Of a DNA stretch of 64,000 nucleotides, positions 22,800-36,220 are shown one piece after another. Every line of letters starts with the position of its first letter. Within the stretch, counting starts at the first letter, position 1. The stretch spans positions 7,571,908 through 7,635,907 of the forward strand of contig NC_087082.1 of NCBI RefSeq assembly GCF_026151205.1, read 5' to 3'. The translations under genes and the position numbers were made by a program. The notes under the pieces were generated by a model. That model was not told the DNA's origin and did no database searches. It saw only the letters and a program-made list of their open reading frames with translations. The DNA is from Bolinopsis microptera. Its lineage: Eukaryota > Ctenophora > Tentaculata > Lobata > Bolinopsidae.

Positions 22800-24015
22800 A
22801 GCAGGTATATTGTAGCAGGTATAATATTGTAGCAGGTATATTATTGTAGCAGGTATAATATTGTAGCAGGTATATTGTAGCAGGTATAATATTGTAGCAG
22901 GTATATTGTAGCAGGTATAATATTGTAGCAGGTATAATATTGTAGCAGGTATATTGTAGCAGGTATAATATTGTAGCAGGTATAATATTGTAGCAGGTAT
23001 AATATTGTAGCAGGTATAATATTGTAGCAGGTATATTGTAGCAGGTATAATATTGTAGCTGGTATAATATTGTAGCAGGTATAATATTGTAGCAGGTATA
23101 ATATTGTAGCAGGTATAATATTGTAGCAGGTATATTGTAGCAGGTATATTGTAGCAGGTATATTGTAGCAGGTATAATATTGTAGCAGGTATATTGTAGC
23201 AGGTATAATATTGTAGCAGGTATAATATTGTAACTGGTATAATATTGTAGCAGGTATAATATTGTAGCAGGTATATTGTAGCAGGTATATTATTGTAGCA
23301 GGTATAATATTGTAGCAGGTATAATATTGTAGCAGGTATATTGTAGCAGGTATAATATTGTAGCTGGTATAATATTGTAGCTGGTATAATATTGTAACTG
23401 GTATAATATTGTAGCTGGTATAATATTGTAGCAGGTATAATATTGTAGCTGGTATAATATTGTAGCAGGTATAATATTGTAGCAGGTATATTATTGTAGC
23501 AGGTATAATATTGTTGCAGGTATATTGTAGCAGGTATAATATTGTAGCAGGTATATTATTGTAGCAGGTATAATATTGTAGCAGGTATAATATTGTAGCA
23601 GGTATAATATTGTAGCAGGTATAATATTGTAGCAGGTATAATATTGTAGCAGGTATAATATTGTAGCAGGTATATTGTAGCAGGTATAATATTGTAGCAG
23701 GTATAATATTGTAGCAGGTATATTATTGTAGCAGGTATAATATTGTAGCAGGTATAATATTGTAGCAGGTATAATATTGTAGCAGGTATAATATTGTAGC
23801 AGGTATAATATTGTAGCAGGTATAATATTGTAGCAGTTATATTATTGTAGCAGGTATATTGTAGCAGGTATAATATTGTAGCAGGTATAATATTGTAGCA
23901 GGTATAATATTGTAGCAGGTATAATATTGTAGCAGGTATAATATTGTAGCAGGTATAATATTGTAGCAGGTATAATATTGTAGCAGGTATATTATTGTTG
24001 CAGGTATAATATTGT
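22800..24015. repeat. 14/17-bp minisatellite (GTAGCAGGTATAATATT)
   Basis: About 75 copies differing by presence of one ATA triplet, plus CTGG variants. Each contains GCAG|GTATA, a proto-splice AG|GT, preceded by TATTGTAGCAG. No adjacent coding exon was found. Confidence 0.95.
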
Positions 24016-25440
24016 AGCTGCTGTCTGGTATGAGCGTCAGTAGAGTCGGCTGTAAGCCCAGTAGTAGAACTAGCCCAGTACTCCACTGTAGTTGTAGTTT
24101 CTGGAACCGGATATGGATTTCTCTGACCTGCTCAGCTGAGGGAATACCACAATTCATTGTGTGTTTGTTTTCTGCAACTTGTTATCGCTTGTATTGGAGT
24201 TTAATGTACAGTGTTTATATTAGGTAATATGGTGGATTATTAAGTTGAAAATATTTTGTCAATACTATTTATTTTCAAATGTTGTTTTACATACAAGCTC
24301 GGTATAGGTTTTCGATCTTGTCACAATAATGAAATTTATTTTGATTTAATCAGTTACTGTCTAAAAGTATTAACCCTTAGTTGGGAAATAACAATATGCC
24401 TGAAATTTAGTATGAAATTAATCATGAAATTAATAAAAATGGTTTCAAACGTTATGTAACGCTTCTCAATTTCATTTTACTGATTTAAAACGTTTTACAG
24501 TTTCTTACTTCTCTACGTTTTGATTTCATGGTCTGTAAGATAAGGTTTAGAAGAACTAATGGTGCTCCCTCTCTCTGTGCTTACTTTACAAGAGCTAGGG
24601 TACAGCTAATAAATGTTTACTCTAGTAGCAGGGAGGAGTTGAGTTCCTATTCCTCGTACGACGTTAGCAATAAACTTGTGTTTGTGTTTTACTTTTTTCT
24701 GTTGTTATATTCAAAAATTCGTGATTGGTTCTTTGTCGATAATTAGCAAAGATTCGCATTAAATATTAATTCGCATTAGTAATAAGGGGCCGCTAATTTT
24801 GGAGTGCTACAAATAAGAAATAAAATTTGTTTATTTGTTATTTGTAGTTTTACTGTTTTAGACGGTACAAAGAGACTTTTCAGATTAAAATTCCTCCTTG
24901 TGTTCACTCAGCGCCTAGCTCACATTAGTTCTTTATAGCCTCCTCATACGGTAAGTAGTGCAACATTGAATCTACCGAGCATTGTTTCCTTTGCAATGGT
25001 TTCAGAGTTTTTTAACAAAAGAGAATTTGGGCTCAGTTCCAAGTTAGCAAGTTTGCCTTTAGTCGAATGCAAATAAAGTCTTGTTACTTAAGAGAACTAT
25101 AGAGAACTATACCACTCCGAGGCCAACTTGATGGATTAGCATAATTTAGTATAAATTGGCGACAGTTAATGTAATTAATGGCCCCTAATTCGGGAGGGCT
25201 ACCTGCTACATATTCAATTATTTATTGCTGCCAGTATTAGACGCAGTAAGGAGACATGTTACAGTAACAAGGAGACATGTTACCATGGTCACAGTGATGG
25301 TGTGTCGCCTCCCCTCGCAACAATAGACTAGTTCTTATTATCAGTCTGTTATATTCCTGCAGTGTAGGGGTTCTAGTAGCGTAAAATTTAGAGTTGCTGT
25401 TTACAAGACCTGGTATTGAGTTGCTTGTAAATTAATAGCA
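24016..25440. other. Intergenic, no gene seen
   Basis: Mostly AT-rich. An X-box-like GTTACCATGGTCAC lies at 25279-25292. Short open frames (24030-24746) have no splice support or family resemblance. Confidence 0.45.
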
Positions 25441-25443
25441 GTA

Positions 25444-27297
25444 TGAGGGAATATTAGCACTAATATTGAGGGTTTCTTAGTGTTGAGCTGGGGTTTTGAG
25501 GGAATATTAGCACTGATATTGGGGGTTTCTTAGTGTTGAGCTGGGGTTTTGAGGGAATATTAGCACTAATATTGGGGGTTTCTTAGTGTTGAGCTGGGGT
25601 TTTGAGGGAATATTAGCACTAATATTGGGGGTTTCTTAGTGTTGAGCTGGGATTTTGAGGGAATATTAGCACTAATATTGGGGGTTTCTTAGTGTTGAGC
25701 TGGGGTTTAGAGGGAATATTAGCACTAATATTGGGGGTTTCTTAGTGTTGAGCTGGGTTTTGAGGGAATATTAACACTAATAATGGGGGTTTCTTAGTGT
25801 TGAGCTGGGGTTTTGAGGGAATATTAGCACTAATATTGGGGGTTTCTTAGTGTTGAGCTGGGGTTTTGAGGGAATATTAGCACTAATATTGGGGGTTTCT
25901 TAGTGTTGAGCTGGGGTTTTGAGGGAATATTAGCACTAATATTGGGGGTTTTTTAGTGTTGAGCTGGGGCTTTGAGGGAATATTAGCACTAATATTGAGG
26001 GTTTCTTAGTGTTGAGCTGGGGTTTTGAGGGAATATTAGCACTGATATTGGGGGTTTCTTAGTGTTGAGCTGGGGTTTTGAGGGAATATTAGCACTAATA
26101 TTGGGGGTTTCTTAGTGTTGAGCTGGGGTTTTGAGGGAATATTAGCACTAATATTGGGGGTTTCTTAGTGTTGAGCTGGGATTTTGAGGGAATATTAGCA
26201 CTAATATTGGGGGTTTCTTAGTGTTGAGCTGGGGTTTAGAGGGAATATTAGCACTAATATTGGGGGTTTCTTAGTGTTGAGCTGGGTTTTGAGGGAATAT
26301 TAACACTAATAATGGGGGTTTCTTAGTGTTGAGCTGGGGTTTTGAGGGAATATTAGCACTAATATTGGGGGTTTCTTAGTGTTGAGCTGGGGTTTTGAGG
26401 GAATATTAGCACTAATATTGGGGGTTTCTTAGTGTTGAGCTGGGGTTTTGAGGGAATATTAGCACTAATATTGGGGGTTTTTTAGTGTTGAGCTGGGGCT
26501 TTGAGGGAATATTAGCACTAATATTGGGGGTTTCTTAGTGTTGAGCTGGGGTTTTGAGGGAATATTAGCACTAATATTGGGGGTTTCTTAGTGTTGAGCT
26601 GGGGTTTTGAGGGAATATTAGCACTAATATTGGGGGTTTTTTAGTGTTGAGCTGGGGCTTTGAGGGAATATTAGCACTAATATTGAGGGTTTCTTAGTGT
26701 TGAGCTGGGGTTTTGAGGGAATATTAGCACTGATATTGGGGGTTTCTTAGTGTTGAGCTGGGGTTTTGAGGGAATATTAGCACTAATATTGGGGGTTTCT
26801 TAGTGTTGAGCTGGGGTTTTGAGGGAATATTAGCACTAATATTGGGGGTTTCTTAGTGTTGAGCTGGGATTTTGAGGGAATATTAGCACTAATATTGGGG
26901 GTTTCTTAGTGTTGAGCTGGGGTTTAGAGGGAATATTAGCACTAATATTGGGGGTTTCTTAGTGTTGAGCTGGGTTTTGAGGGAATATTAGCACTAATAA
27001 TGGGGGTTTCTTAGTGTTGAGCTGGGGTTTTGAGGGAATATTAGCACTAATATTGGGGGTTTCTTAGTGTTGAGCTGGGGCTTTGAGGGAATATTAGCAC
27101 TAATATTGAGGGTTTCTTAGTGTTGAGCTGGGGTTTTGAGGGAATATTAGCACTGATATTGGGGGTTTCTTAGTGTTGAGCTGGGGTTTTGAGGGAATAT
27201 TAGCACTAATATTGGGGGTTTCTTAGTGTTGAGCTGGGGTTTTGAGGGAATATTAGCACTAATATTGGGGGTTTCTTAGTGTTGAGCTGGGATTTTG
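25444..27297. repeat. 53-bp satellite with higher-order repeats
   Basis: About 35 units. Each carries AATATTAGCACTAATATT, an 8-bp-arm palindrome, followed by GGGGGTTTCTTAGTG and GAGCTGGGG. Marked variants (TTGAGGG, GATATT, GGGATTTTG, GGTTTAGAG, AACACTAATAATG) recur in the same order at about 25464, 25993, 26681 and 27104. Blocks of 8-13 units have therefore been duplicated as a whole. Confidence 0.95.
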
Positions 27298-29560
27298 ACT
27301 AGAAGTTAGTGGGTCTCTTAGCCCTACTAATATTATAAGGCATCGTCTCTCATAGAAATAACAGACAAATTGTAGCAGATACCAACTGAATAAGACATTC
27401 AGACCTTTCACAATATATCTGTCCACCGGATTTTATTTCTTACATTTAAAAGGATATTATAAGTTAGCTAAATGCTCGTGTATTGTTCAAGTTGCCTTCA
27501 TTTGAGGAACACTGCTCATATTCTTTCAATACAACTCACAAGTCATCAGCTCAATTTAAATGTTCCGGAAAACAAGAAAATGAATTTTATTCAGCTTTTC
27601 CAGTTCACAGAGATTCTGTGAACTCTAGTATTGGCAGTGAAATGTCCGCCGGAGCCCACCAATGACTCAGAAGCTCGGCTGAGTCAGGTCACGTGGTTTA
27701 ACCATGTACTCTAATTTGTTGCCTCGCTCTGACAGTGAACTCAGCCTGACAGTCATCTCACCTCACACATCAGGTGGTCCAGCAGTCAAACTGCTCACAG
27801 TTTTTGAGTAAGCATTTGTAAATGTAACGTACCGTGCGGAGTTTATTCTTCTTATTTTGTTAATATCATTAATAAGTAACAATTTTATCATTAATAATAG
27901 CATTTCCCTTGTGATGTAGAGAATGTTACTTCTCAGAAGGACAGGTTCTACAGTGGTAGTTACAGTAGACTGGTTGTTGTGTTTAGTAGCACTACTATAG
28001 GGGTACAGGTAATGAGAACTAATGCTGGTTGTTAATGTGTGGTTCGTGTTCAACACTAAAGTTGTTAGCATTATATTATTTAAATTATAAGTTAATTATA
28101 GCATTATGACAATGCTGTATAGTTGATATATTAAACATTTAATAACCGCGAAAACGCCTTAACACAGGGCTCCTTTAGTTTAATATTCATTATTCATGAT
28201 GGAGTAGTAGAGATCTAATTAGAGATCCCTAATTAGAGGTCTTTAATCATGTTAAGCATACAATCGTGTTTATATATTTGAGTTTAGCAGTGCGTATCTT
28301 TCCCTTTCAACTTCAGTTTCCTCTTTCTGGTCAACCACGGCCGTGTTCCTCACTAACTTACTAAGACTGCAAAAGACCCAATTATAATAATGAGTGACAA
28401 CATAGCAACACGGCACCTGTGTAAAGTGCAGCTATGTTCACACTACACAACTATGCGACGATCTGTTGTTATATATGTGATGATGCTGATCTGTTGAATC
28501 TTAACTCCGCGTCGTGTTATTTATGTTTCAATTTGGCTGCGTTCCAAGTTTAATTTGTGTGTCAATTTGGTAGCTCTCCAAGGCTCTCTCCCAAGTTTTT
28601 AAGAGCCTGTTCTCCAAGTAGTAGGAATATAAAGGTAATGTTTGTTTGTTTGTTTGTTTGGGGACTGGTTTATTAGCCAGTCAATGTTTCAGAATATAAT
28701 AATTTTATTACATAATTATAAATATATAACATAAATAATATAAAGGCTCTAGTTATCAGGACTCCAGTGTAGGATACATTGACTCCAGTGCAGTGATTCA
28801 CTTCTATCTTATATCCTAGTGGGGAGGGGAGGGGGTGTTTCACCCTGGGTAACTCTATATTACCTTACCAATTGAGGGGTAATAGGTGAAATGTAAGGGT
28901 GAAAGTGTGGTAATGTGGCCCTCTCACTTACTCACTTCCTCAGTGCAGTGCTCAGTTCCCAACCAAAGGGCATGCTAGCTCCCATTTCCTGCGTAGTTGC
29001 CACTTGACCATAGCAACACGTGACCAAAGCAACACAGCATTGGTCACGTGACCATAGCAACACACATTGGTCCGGACTCCGGGTCGGACGGTGATAACCA
29101 ATTTTCGTCCTGTATAACTGGCACAGGACTGGTTTTCTGGCTTACTGCTGAGTTTCAGCTAATTGTTTTTAGGGAACTACCCCCATCAGTGAAACCGTAG
29201 TACCTTGCAACTTGTCATAATCACCGGAGAATTAACGAATCCATACCTAAGGTTTTCTGGGAACCGTTCAACGAATCTGGCATTTTCCGATCCGCCATAT
29301 AAACTAACTGTTTGAATACTTTAACTTGTTGCTTCAAGTATGTACTTGTACGTCTGCTCCTGGAATGACAGTCCTCTCGATAGAACCGCGCATTTTTCTG
29401 ATTCTCTCCATAATTTTCGTCCTTGATTATTGTTAAGTGTTAGACCATTAAATTGTGAGCTTTGCAACATTTTCTCTCTTTATACTGTCAAGTTTTGGCG
29501 GGCTCGGCTGACATAGAGAAACATTTCATTTCCGTACCAGCAGTGTTAACCGTTCATATC
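27298..29560. other. Intergenic with E-box/X-box cluster
   Basis: The stretch 28996-29053 holds GTTGCC, three CCA(T/A)AGCAAC-type half X-boxes and two CACGTGACC E-boxes, interleaved. A (TTTG)n tract at 28640-28660 followed by a GACTGG..CCAGTC stem looks like a retroposon tail. A 60-codon frame at 27483-27665 lacks an ATG. No gene assigned. Confidence 0.45.
28996..29053. promoter_or_regulatory. Interleaved X-box half-sites and CACGTG sites
   Basis: Reads GTTGCC..GACCATAGCAACACGTGACC and then GGTCACGTGACCATAGCAAC within 58 bp. GGTCACGTGACC is a 12-bp palindrome. The combination suggests RFX-like and bHLH-ZIP (USF/MITF/TFE) binding. Function is inferred from motif only. Confidence 0.45.
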
Positions 29561-29579
29561 AGATGAGGGGGAGCTACTA

Positions 29580-29599
29580 CCTTATATGGGTATCACGTG
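29580..29599 (+). promoter_or_regulatory. CArG + 4 nt + CACGTG composite
   Basis: CCTTATATGG, GTAT, CACGTG followed by AC. It is nearly the same 20-mer as 42906-42925. It stands in the gene-poor region, in the same orientation as the ZFP36-type gene. Confidence 0.6.
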
Positions 29600-30317
29600 A
29601 CTATTACAGAGGAGCGGGAGCGGCCATTTTACTCCGCAAGCAATATTTGAGAATATCGTAAAAGTAACAGAGTATCGTAAAAGTAACAGCTTCCACAGGC
29701 TCCATAAATACAGGTTGTCATGGATACGGGACAAATCACTACTGAGTTAGGATATAGGAACACCACTTTATAGTAACATATCGAGAAGTGATTGCGGACT
29801 CCAGGGTTAAATGGAGATCACAGGACTACTAGGTTGATGGAGCTCAGTGCACTGTGGTAACCAGGTTAAATAGACCCGTACTGGTATGCTCTGTTTAGTA
29901 GTACTACTACTAGCTCTAGGAGCTCTGGGGTATAGCTATTATCTGGGGGGTTATTTAAATTAACACCTTTAGAGGAAAGTATTTCAAAATGAAACATTTT
30001 GGTTGAAGGAGACAATTAAATTAGTAACTAGACCGTATCTTATCTGCTAGTGTCACCACTCAAATAAACCCTGTCTGGATAGACCCAGCTCCACTGGCCT
30101 ACCACTGGAAGCTGTCTAAACCTATATATGAACATAACCTGAACTATATGAACATATCCTGACCTCAATTTTTTGGTGCTAATTTAGGTAGACGATGAGT
30201 TCTCTGAAGGGTCCTGTAGGGATGCCCTGTGTCGGACAGGGCCGCCTGGTGTAACCTTACAAGGTTCCTTTAGTGGCAGTGGTCTGGCAGAGGATAGTTA
30301 ACCGCGGCTTCACCTGC

Positions 30318-31345
30318 TTTTGACTATGATGTTAGAGTTATGGTTCTAGCGTGAGTTGTTCAGAGACTATGATGTTAGAGTTATGGTTCTAGCGTGAGTA
30401 GTGCAGAGACTATGATGTTAGAGTTATGGTTCTAGCGTGAGAAGTTCAGAGACTATAATGTTAGAGTTATGGTTCTAGCGTGAGTAGTTCAGAGACTATG
30501 ATGTTAGAGTTATGGTTCTAGCGTGAGTAGTTCAGAGACTATAATGTTAGAGTTATGGTTCTAGCGTGAGTAGTTTAGAGACTATGATGTTAGAGTTATG
30601 GTTCTAGCGTGAGTAGTTCAGAGACTATGATGTTAGAGTTATGGTTCTAGCGTGATTAGTTCAGAGACTATTATGTTAGAGTTATGGTTCTAGCGTGAGT
30701 AGTTCAGAGACTATGATGTTAGAGTTATGGTTCTAGCGTGATTAGTTCAGAGACTATGATGTTAGAACCTAGAGCTATGGTTCTAGCGTGATTAGTTCAG
30801 AGACTATGATGTTAGAGTTATGGTTCTAGCGTGAGTAGTTCAGAGACTATGATGTTAGAGTTATGGTTCTAGCGTGATTAGTTCAGAGACTATGATGTTA
30901 GAACCTAGAGTTATGGTTCTAGCGTGAGTAGTTTAGAGACTATAATGTTAGAGTTATGGTTCTAGCGTGAGTAGTTCAGAGACTATGATGTTAGAGTTAT
31001 GGTTCTAGCGTGATTAGTTCAGAGACTATGATGTTAGAGTTATGGTTCTAGCGTGAGTAGTTCAGAGACTATGATGTTAGAGTTATGGTTCTAGCGTGAT
31101 TAGTTCAGAGACTATGATGTTAGAACCTAGAGTTATGGTTCTAGCGTGAGTAGTTTAGAGACTATGATGTTAGAGTTATGGTTCTAGCGTGAGTAGTTCA
31201 GAGACTATGATGTTAGAGTTATGGTTCTAGCGTGATTAGTTCAGAGACTATGATGTTAGAGTTATGGTTCTAGCGTGAGTAGTTCAGAGACTATGATGTT
31301 AGAGTTATGGTTCTAGCGTGAGTGGTTCAGAGACTATAATGTTAG
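30318..31345. repeat. 43-bp minisatellite
   Basis: About 24 copies with GAGACTATGATGTTAGAG and GGTTCTAGCGTGAGTAG. Some units carry a 6-bp expansion (GAACCT) that with GGTTCT forms an inverted repeat. GCGTGAGT resembles a splice donor, but no exon abuts the array. Confidence 0.95.
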
Positions 31346-31494
31346 ATTTTTAGTGATTTTCGACTTTTCTAGTTTCGCACTGCTAATATTTAAATAAGCT
31401 TTCGTCCTAACAATCGTTATTGTGAACCACACGGCTCACCTTATCAGGACTCAGGAGTACTTGTGCTGCTATCGTGGTTATATTTTAGTAATCT

Positions 31495-31652
31495 CTTCGT
31501 GACATATACATCAAAACGCACTGGATATTTTATCTTTGAGTGACATAAACATCACATCGCCCTGGCTATTTTATCTATTGGTGACATAAACATCAAAACG
31601 CCCCGGCTATTTTATCCATTGGTGACATAAACATCAAAACGCCCTGGCTATT
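31495..31652. repeat. 41-bp tandem repeat, about four copies
   Basis: Units contain GTGACATAAACATCAAAACG and CTGGCTATTTTAT. Noncoding. Confidence 0.85.
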
Positions 31653-31937
31653 TTTTGCCATGATTTGTGATTGCTAAGTTAGACGATAAACAACAATTCC
31701 GCTACAGATAATCAGGGGTCATGTAACTTGATATTGCACATATAATTAATATTTGTGTTTAATTATAGCAACTCTCACATAGCTCTGTAGTAACTTGTAG
31801 CCTCCCTGCCTAACCTATGTGGCCTAGTTTGTATTACCTGTTATCGGGTACCAGGCTTTTAAATACGATTTTAATTACACCCAAAAAACGCGGACCCCCG
31901 GTGTGGATGCTACGCTAGCGATGACACCAAGCAGTTA

Positions 31938-32062
31938 CAGAAAAGTGGTCACGGGTCTGGATACTGTGCTGTGATTGGACGAGAGAAGTCACGTGGTGTG
32001 GATACTGTGCTGTGATTGGTGAAGATAAGTCACGTGGTGTGGATACTGTGCTGTGAGTGGCT
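31938..32062. repeat. 41-bp repeat, three copies, with CCAAT and E-box motifs
   Basis: Each unit has GGATACTGTGCTGTGATTGG (reverse CCAAT box), and copies are separated by AAGTCACGTGGTGT. The repeat multiplies an ATTGG plus CACGTG pair, promoter-type motifs that also pair at 20230-20310, 41777-41835 and 47895-47954. Confidence 0.8.
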
Positions 32063-33335
32063 GAGAGGTGAAATGGTGTGTTCTAAATGGCTGTCTCCAT
32101 ACGATAGCCCTAACTGTGCACATTATATCGTGTCACATTAATGATAAGTAATTTTACAATTTTATGACTGTGTAAGTTTTTCAGTAGTTTCTGTGTAAAG
32201 AGAGGGCGCCCTGATTTACAGCTTCACAAATACCAGATAACACGTACCCTCCTAATTTTACAGCTCCGTTTTTGTCGACTTTCCAGTTTTAATTATCCAC
32301 CAATTAGCGAAATAAATTATCAACCTCGTATTTTATTTTCTTGCGGAGTATTTGAAAATTTTAGAATCGACATTTGTTGAAGAATGTTTTCCTTCAATCG
32401 TATTTACCAGTGAACACTCGATTGGTCATATTCTCATTAAGTGATCTTTCTTGATTGGATGTGTATTTGGTTACATACATTTTAATAGCCTAACAGCGAT
32501 TTGTTGATTGATTTTAAATTGATCAAGACGATCACTTTCTGTTTTATTTCCATCCATTTCTTCAACTTTGTCTCGTAGATATTTGTTTGGTAGGGACTAT
32601 TTTGGTATGGTGGGGAGTGGGCCGAAACTTTAACCCACCCTTGTACGGTACAATCTAAAGAAATTTCCACGACGTCCCATACAGCGCTTAAGTTAAGGAT
32701 GTGGGATCAGAGAGCACCAATCAGAGGGCTTGAACTCCGCCACGTGACAACCTATTCTTAGATCAGTACCTAAAATAGCTTTTTCCGGCAGATGACCGTT
32801 TGAAAAGGGGGTTGATGGCGATTACACCGGCCCGAAAGTATGGGAGAGTTCCTTCCACCTCGTGACTGTCACGTGAACTTCCACCATGTTTCCACGTGCA
32901 ATAACTCCACTGTTGCTTGGATATCACGTGGGCACACTCAATTGATGTGGGGATAAGGCACAGTGGCCTCACAGTGGGCACCCTCCAACCTCCCGGAACT
33001 CACTTATGTGATATTACGGCGACCCCCCATTTTATAGGTCACGTGATCCCCATTTCCTCCTACCACTGTTCTTAGTCTTACTCCTATAGGTCCTGCTGGT
33101 CCTGCAGCCTGCACAGTGCACGGTCCATATGATGGGTCTTTTCTTCGGTACAGTCTTATACTAAACAGTTTCCTTTCGCTCTTTCTTCCCCTTTACTGAC
33201 TATACGTACCGCTCTTTCTATCTGTTCCACGAAAAACCAACACTATCTTCTGCTTAAGTTGTCAGTAGATTAAGAGAAACACCTCACATACCATGGGTTA
33301 AACTTGCTGGTGAGTACTTGTGTATTTGATGGAAC

Positions 33336-33468
33336 AAGGAATGCAGCTGATATCAGGATTGTTAAGAACGGCTTGAGGCAAGGAATGCAGCTGATATCAG
33401 GATTGTTAAGAACGGCTTGAGGCAGGTACATAGTTACATGTAAATTCTACTTGTAACTATGCACCTGC
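33336..33468. repeat. 44-bp direct duplication followed by a hairpin
   Basis: Two perfect 44-bp copies start at 33336 and 33380. Directly after, 33422-33438 and 33452-33468 are 17-bp inverted arms with one mismatch around a 13-nt loop. Confidence 0.85.
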
Positions 33469-34103
33469 TCGAAACCGCCCCAAACTTGTTAATACTGAGC
33501 TGGGAAACACCTCTAAACAATACAAGTGGAACTGCCGCTATTTCATGAGATGTGCCACTAATACTATACTACCACATTGTAGCTCCCTAATTATGTTAGC
33601 CTATTAAAGAATTAGTCCCTCCACCTCTATGTTCAGTATTTGATGATGTGTTGCTCATAATAACCTCCTCTCTCTTTTTTCCCTTTTTTTCATAGAGCAA
33701 ACTTGCCACATAGGTCCAGGATCATAATAATATATAAAACTGGACGTCTAGGCAATGCCGCCGACGATAGTTTTATTCTCACTTTTTGGCAATTATAAAT
33801 AACTAATAATACCTCAGTAATATAATCAGCAAAGCACGATACAGTATGGTATGGAATTGAACTTGAAGGTGACACATTATGAAATAGTCATCCGGCCGAA
33901 AAATGTATAGCTACTTTTTCCGCCTTAATCAGATTCCTAGTCACTTTTAATTTTATATTTTAGCCACCGGGCCATTTTGGTAGCAATTTGTATTCAAGCA
34001 GATTATGATGCCGATTACTGATTAGGCAGATTATGATGTCAGATGTGCGGAGCGTGGCAGCTGATCTTTTAAGTTCTTGTGTACTTTGCGGAAACGTTTA
34101 TCG

Positions 34104-34192
34104 TAAGAAATACGTGCGTATTCGGACAAAATTTAACATCAAAAATCTTTTTTCCGAAACTGCAAAATGGGCCGTATTTCACGTATTTCTTA
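34104..34192. repeat. Inverted repeat, 13-bp arms (TAAGAAATACGTG)
   Basis: Arms 34104-34116 and 34180-34192 are perfect. The surrounding 34080-34260 is rich in CGTATTT and TTTTTCCG motifs, resembling a worn MITE. Confidence 0.6.
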
Positions 34193-35168
34193 GAATTTTT
34201 ACAAATGGCGTATTTTCGACCGGTTTTTCGGCGTATTTAACATCGATGCTTCTAATTTGTTGAGATTCTGCATATCCTTTGTCCGTGGTGCCAGTTACAG
34301 GCTCTTGTTGTGGTAGAATAATAAACGCTGACACCAAGCTCATTTACATTTATCTCCCTACTCTCTTACTCTGTATCAGGCGTTACTTTTCTTGGCTCCT
34401 GATTTCCACTCCTAATTACCCAGGGCGAGCAGTTCCAAGCTTTTACGAAAGTATAATATAGAAATATATTCTAATATATTCTCAATCAATTATATCACAT
34501 TTATATATTGTCCAATAATTCTCAATTCTCATATGATAATTTTGATTCGTATTGCTCTCCTGCCTTACATGATAGCACATTTCCATCACAACCTGAAGGA
34601 GATAAGCGCTACTCCTTCATAATATTAAACGCTGTCAGAGTCTTTAAGCTCGCAAATTTCCCATCCTCGCTATAGCGTAAATGTCTTAAATAAAGTTACA
34701 TCTTTTATCTTTATTTCTCCGTCCAAAAATGGCGAAAAAAGTCCGGCCATATTCTTCAATGTTGCCATTGCAAAAGCAATTTGGGGATGATCCCCCAACG
34801 ATCCCCCCAATTTGGGGATGATCCCCCCTCCTAAATATTCCATTAGCAAGCTCTCAGTGGAACAATATCCAAGTATTTACCAATAGTAGTTTTGTGCCTA
34901 GAAACGTTGACCTCGGTAATTGATACTCGCAGATACATCAATATCTGATGTCAGATTTCGATTCTTTAATTTTCCGCTGATATTTTGACGTTGGCATATA
35001 TTTGTTTAAAACTTGCGTCTTTCGTTCGACAGAATTTGTTGTTTAATAACGTTTTATTTTTACACAAACTCTAATTCTCGAGTACAGGCTAGTCAGTGAT
35101 GAAATTATGTTTCTTTATTTAACAATATAGTATATTAAAACATAAAAGTATTTCAGACGAGGCGGTCA

Positions 35169-35197
35169 CTAAGCTATCCACAGTGTGGATAGCTTAG
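35169..35197. repeat. 13-bp-arm perfect palindrome (CTAAGCTATCCAC)
   Basis: Arms 35169-35181 and 35185-35197 with a 3-nt centre. Confidence 0.9.
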
Positions 35198-36220
35198 ATT
35201 CCACACCCCCCTCCTCACTTCACTTACCTTTACCATTACAATCAGACCATCTAGGAACGTTTAAGAGAGGAAGATAACCCAAGCAGGCCCGCTCCCCCCA
35301 AGGCTTAGCCCCCTCCCCCCAAGGAAGCCCACCCCCCCCCCCCCCAAGGGCCCCTATTAGGGCAATTCATCAATGTTGCTTGACATTAAATAGCGCAGTG
35401 CTTACCTTATATAATATATATATGTCAATGATTTACCATCATTAGTTTGTGTAACCTAAAATCTGAAGGTGAATAGAAGTGGACATATAATACACATGGT
35501 GTGTCCCCTTATTCAAGGGGAAGTAGTTTTACTCCACTACTTGACTTGTTGCAATACGTGTGTTTCTTAGTTTCGTCCTTCTTTACTCCTTGAAATGTAG
35601 CCCGAGCTCTTCATGTCATCTTTTCTGTCTTTCGTCTGTCACGAATTTAATGATTAATCCAACTAATTTCATTTCTCCAGCTCTCTGTTTCTATTTAAAT
35701 TAGTGTCCTCTTTTGAAGATTTTACCTCTCGATTTTATTTTAATGGTTAGGATGTGTGTTTGCCTAACTTAAGAGACTTGCCATTGAAAGTAAAACATGG
35801 ACCACCAACTGTTCAAACGAAGGACCCTCTTAAAAACCCAGCTTTGTAAAATATCACATTTGAGAATTTATGGAAAGTACACTTTATATCCCTAACTTGT
35901 TAAGTTGTAAGCGTCACCAGGGATTCTTTCTTACAACGTTTAATATTACGAAGGAGTAGCTTTCTTGACGTTTTGAATTGAAGTTCCCTCTAACTTCTTG
36001 GTACCAAAATAGCGCAGCAAATTCTACGAATTGCTACATTTGCGTTAAGCCCGGATTTTGATGATACCGTAGTAGTGCTGTGCGATTAAATTATAACAGG
36101 TCATGCAACTATCAAGATATATTTAGGTTTAAATTTGAATTTTCCTTGATCGGAGCTTTTTATGCGTGGAACTATATTAAGCATGATTACAACCTGTCGT
36201 TGTCATGATAAAAAACCTTC

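Noticed and set aside
22197-22832. 172-211-codon frames (TPCCV, HPAA, YTLLR repeats)
   Set aside because: 17/18-bp minisatellite; all three frames open.
23556-24157. Minus-strand YTCYNIIPATILYLLQ frames
   Set aside because: 14/17-bp minisatellite.
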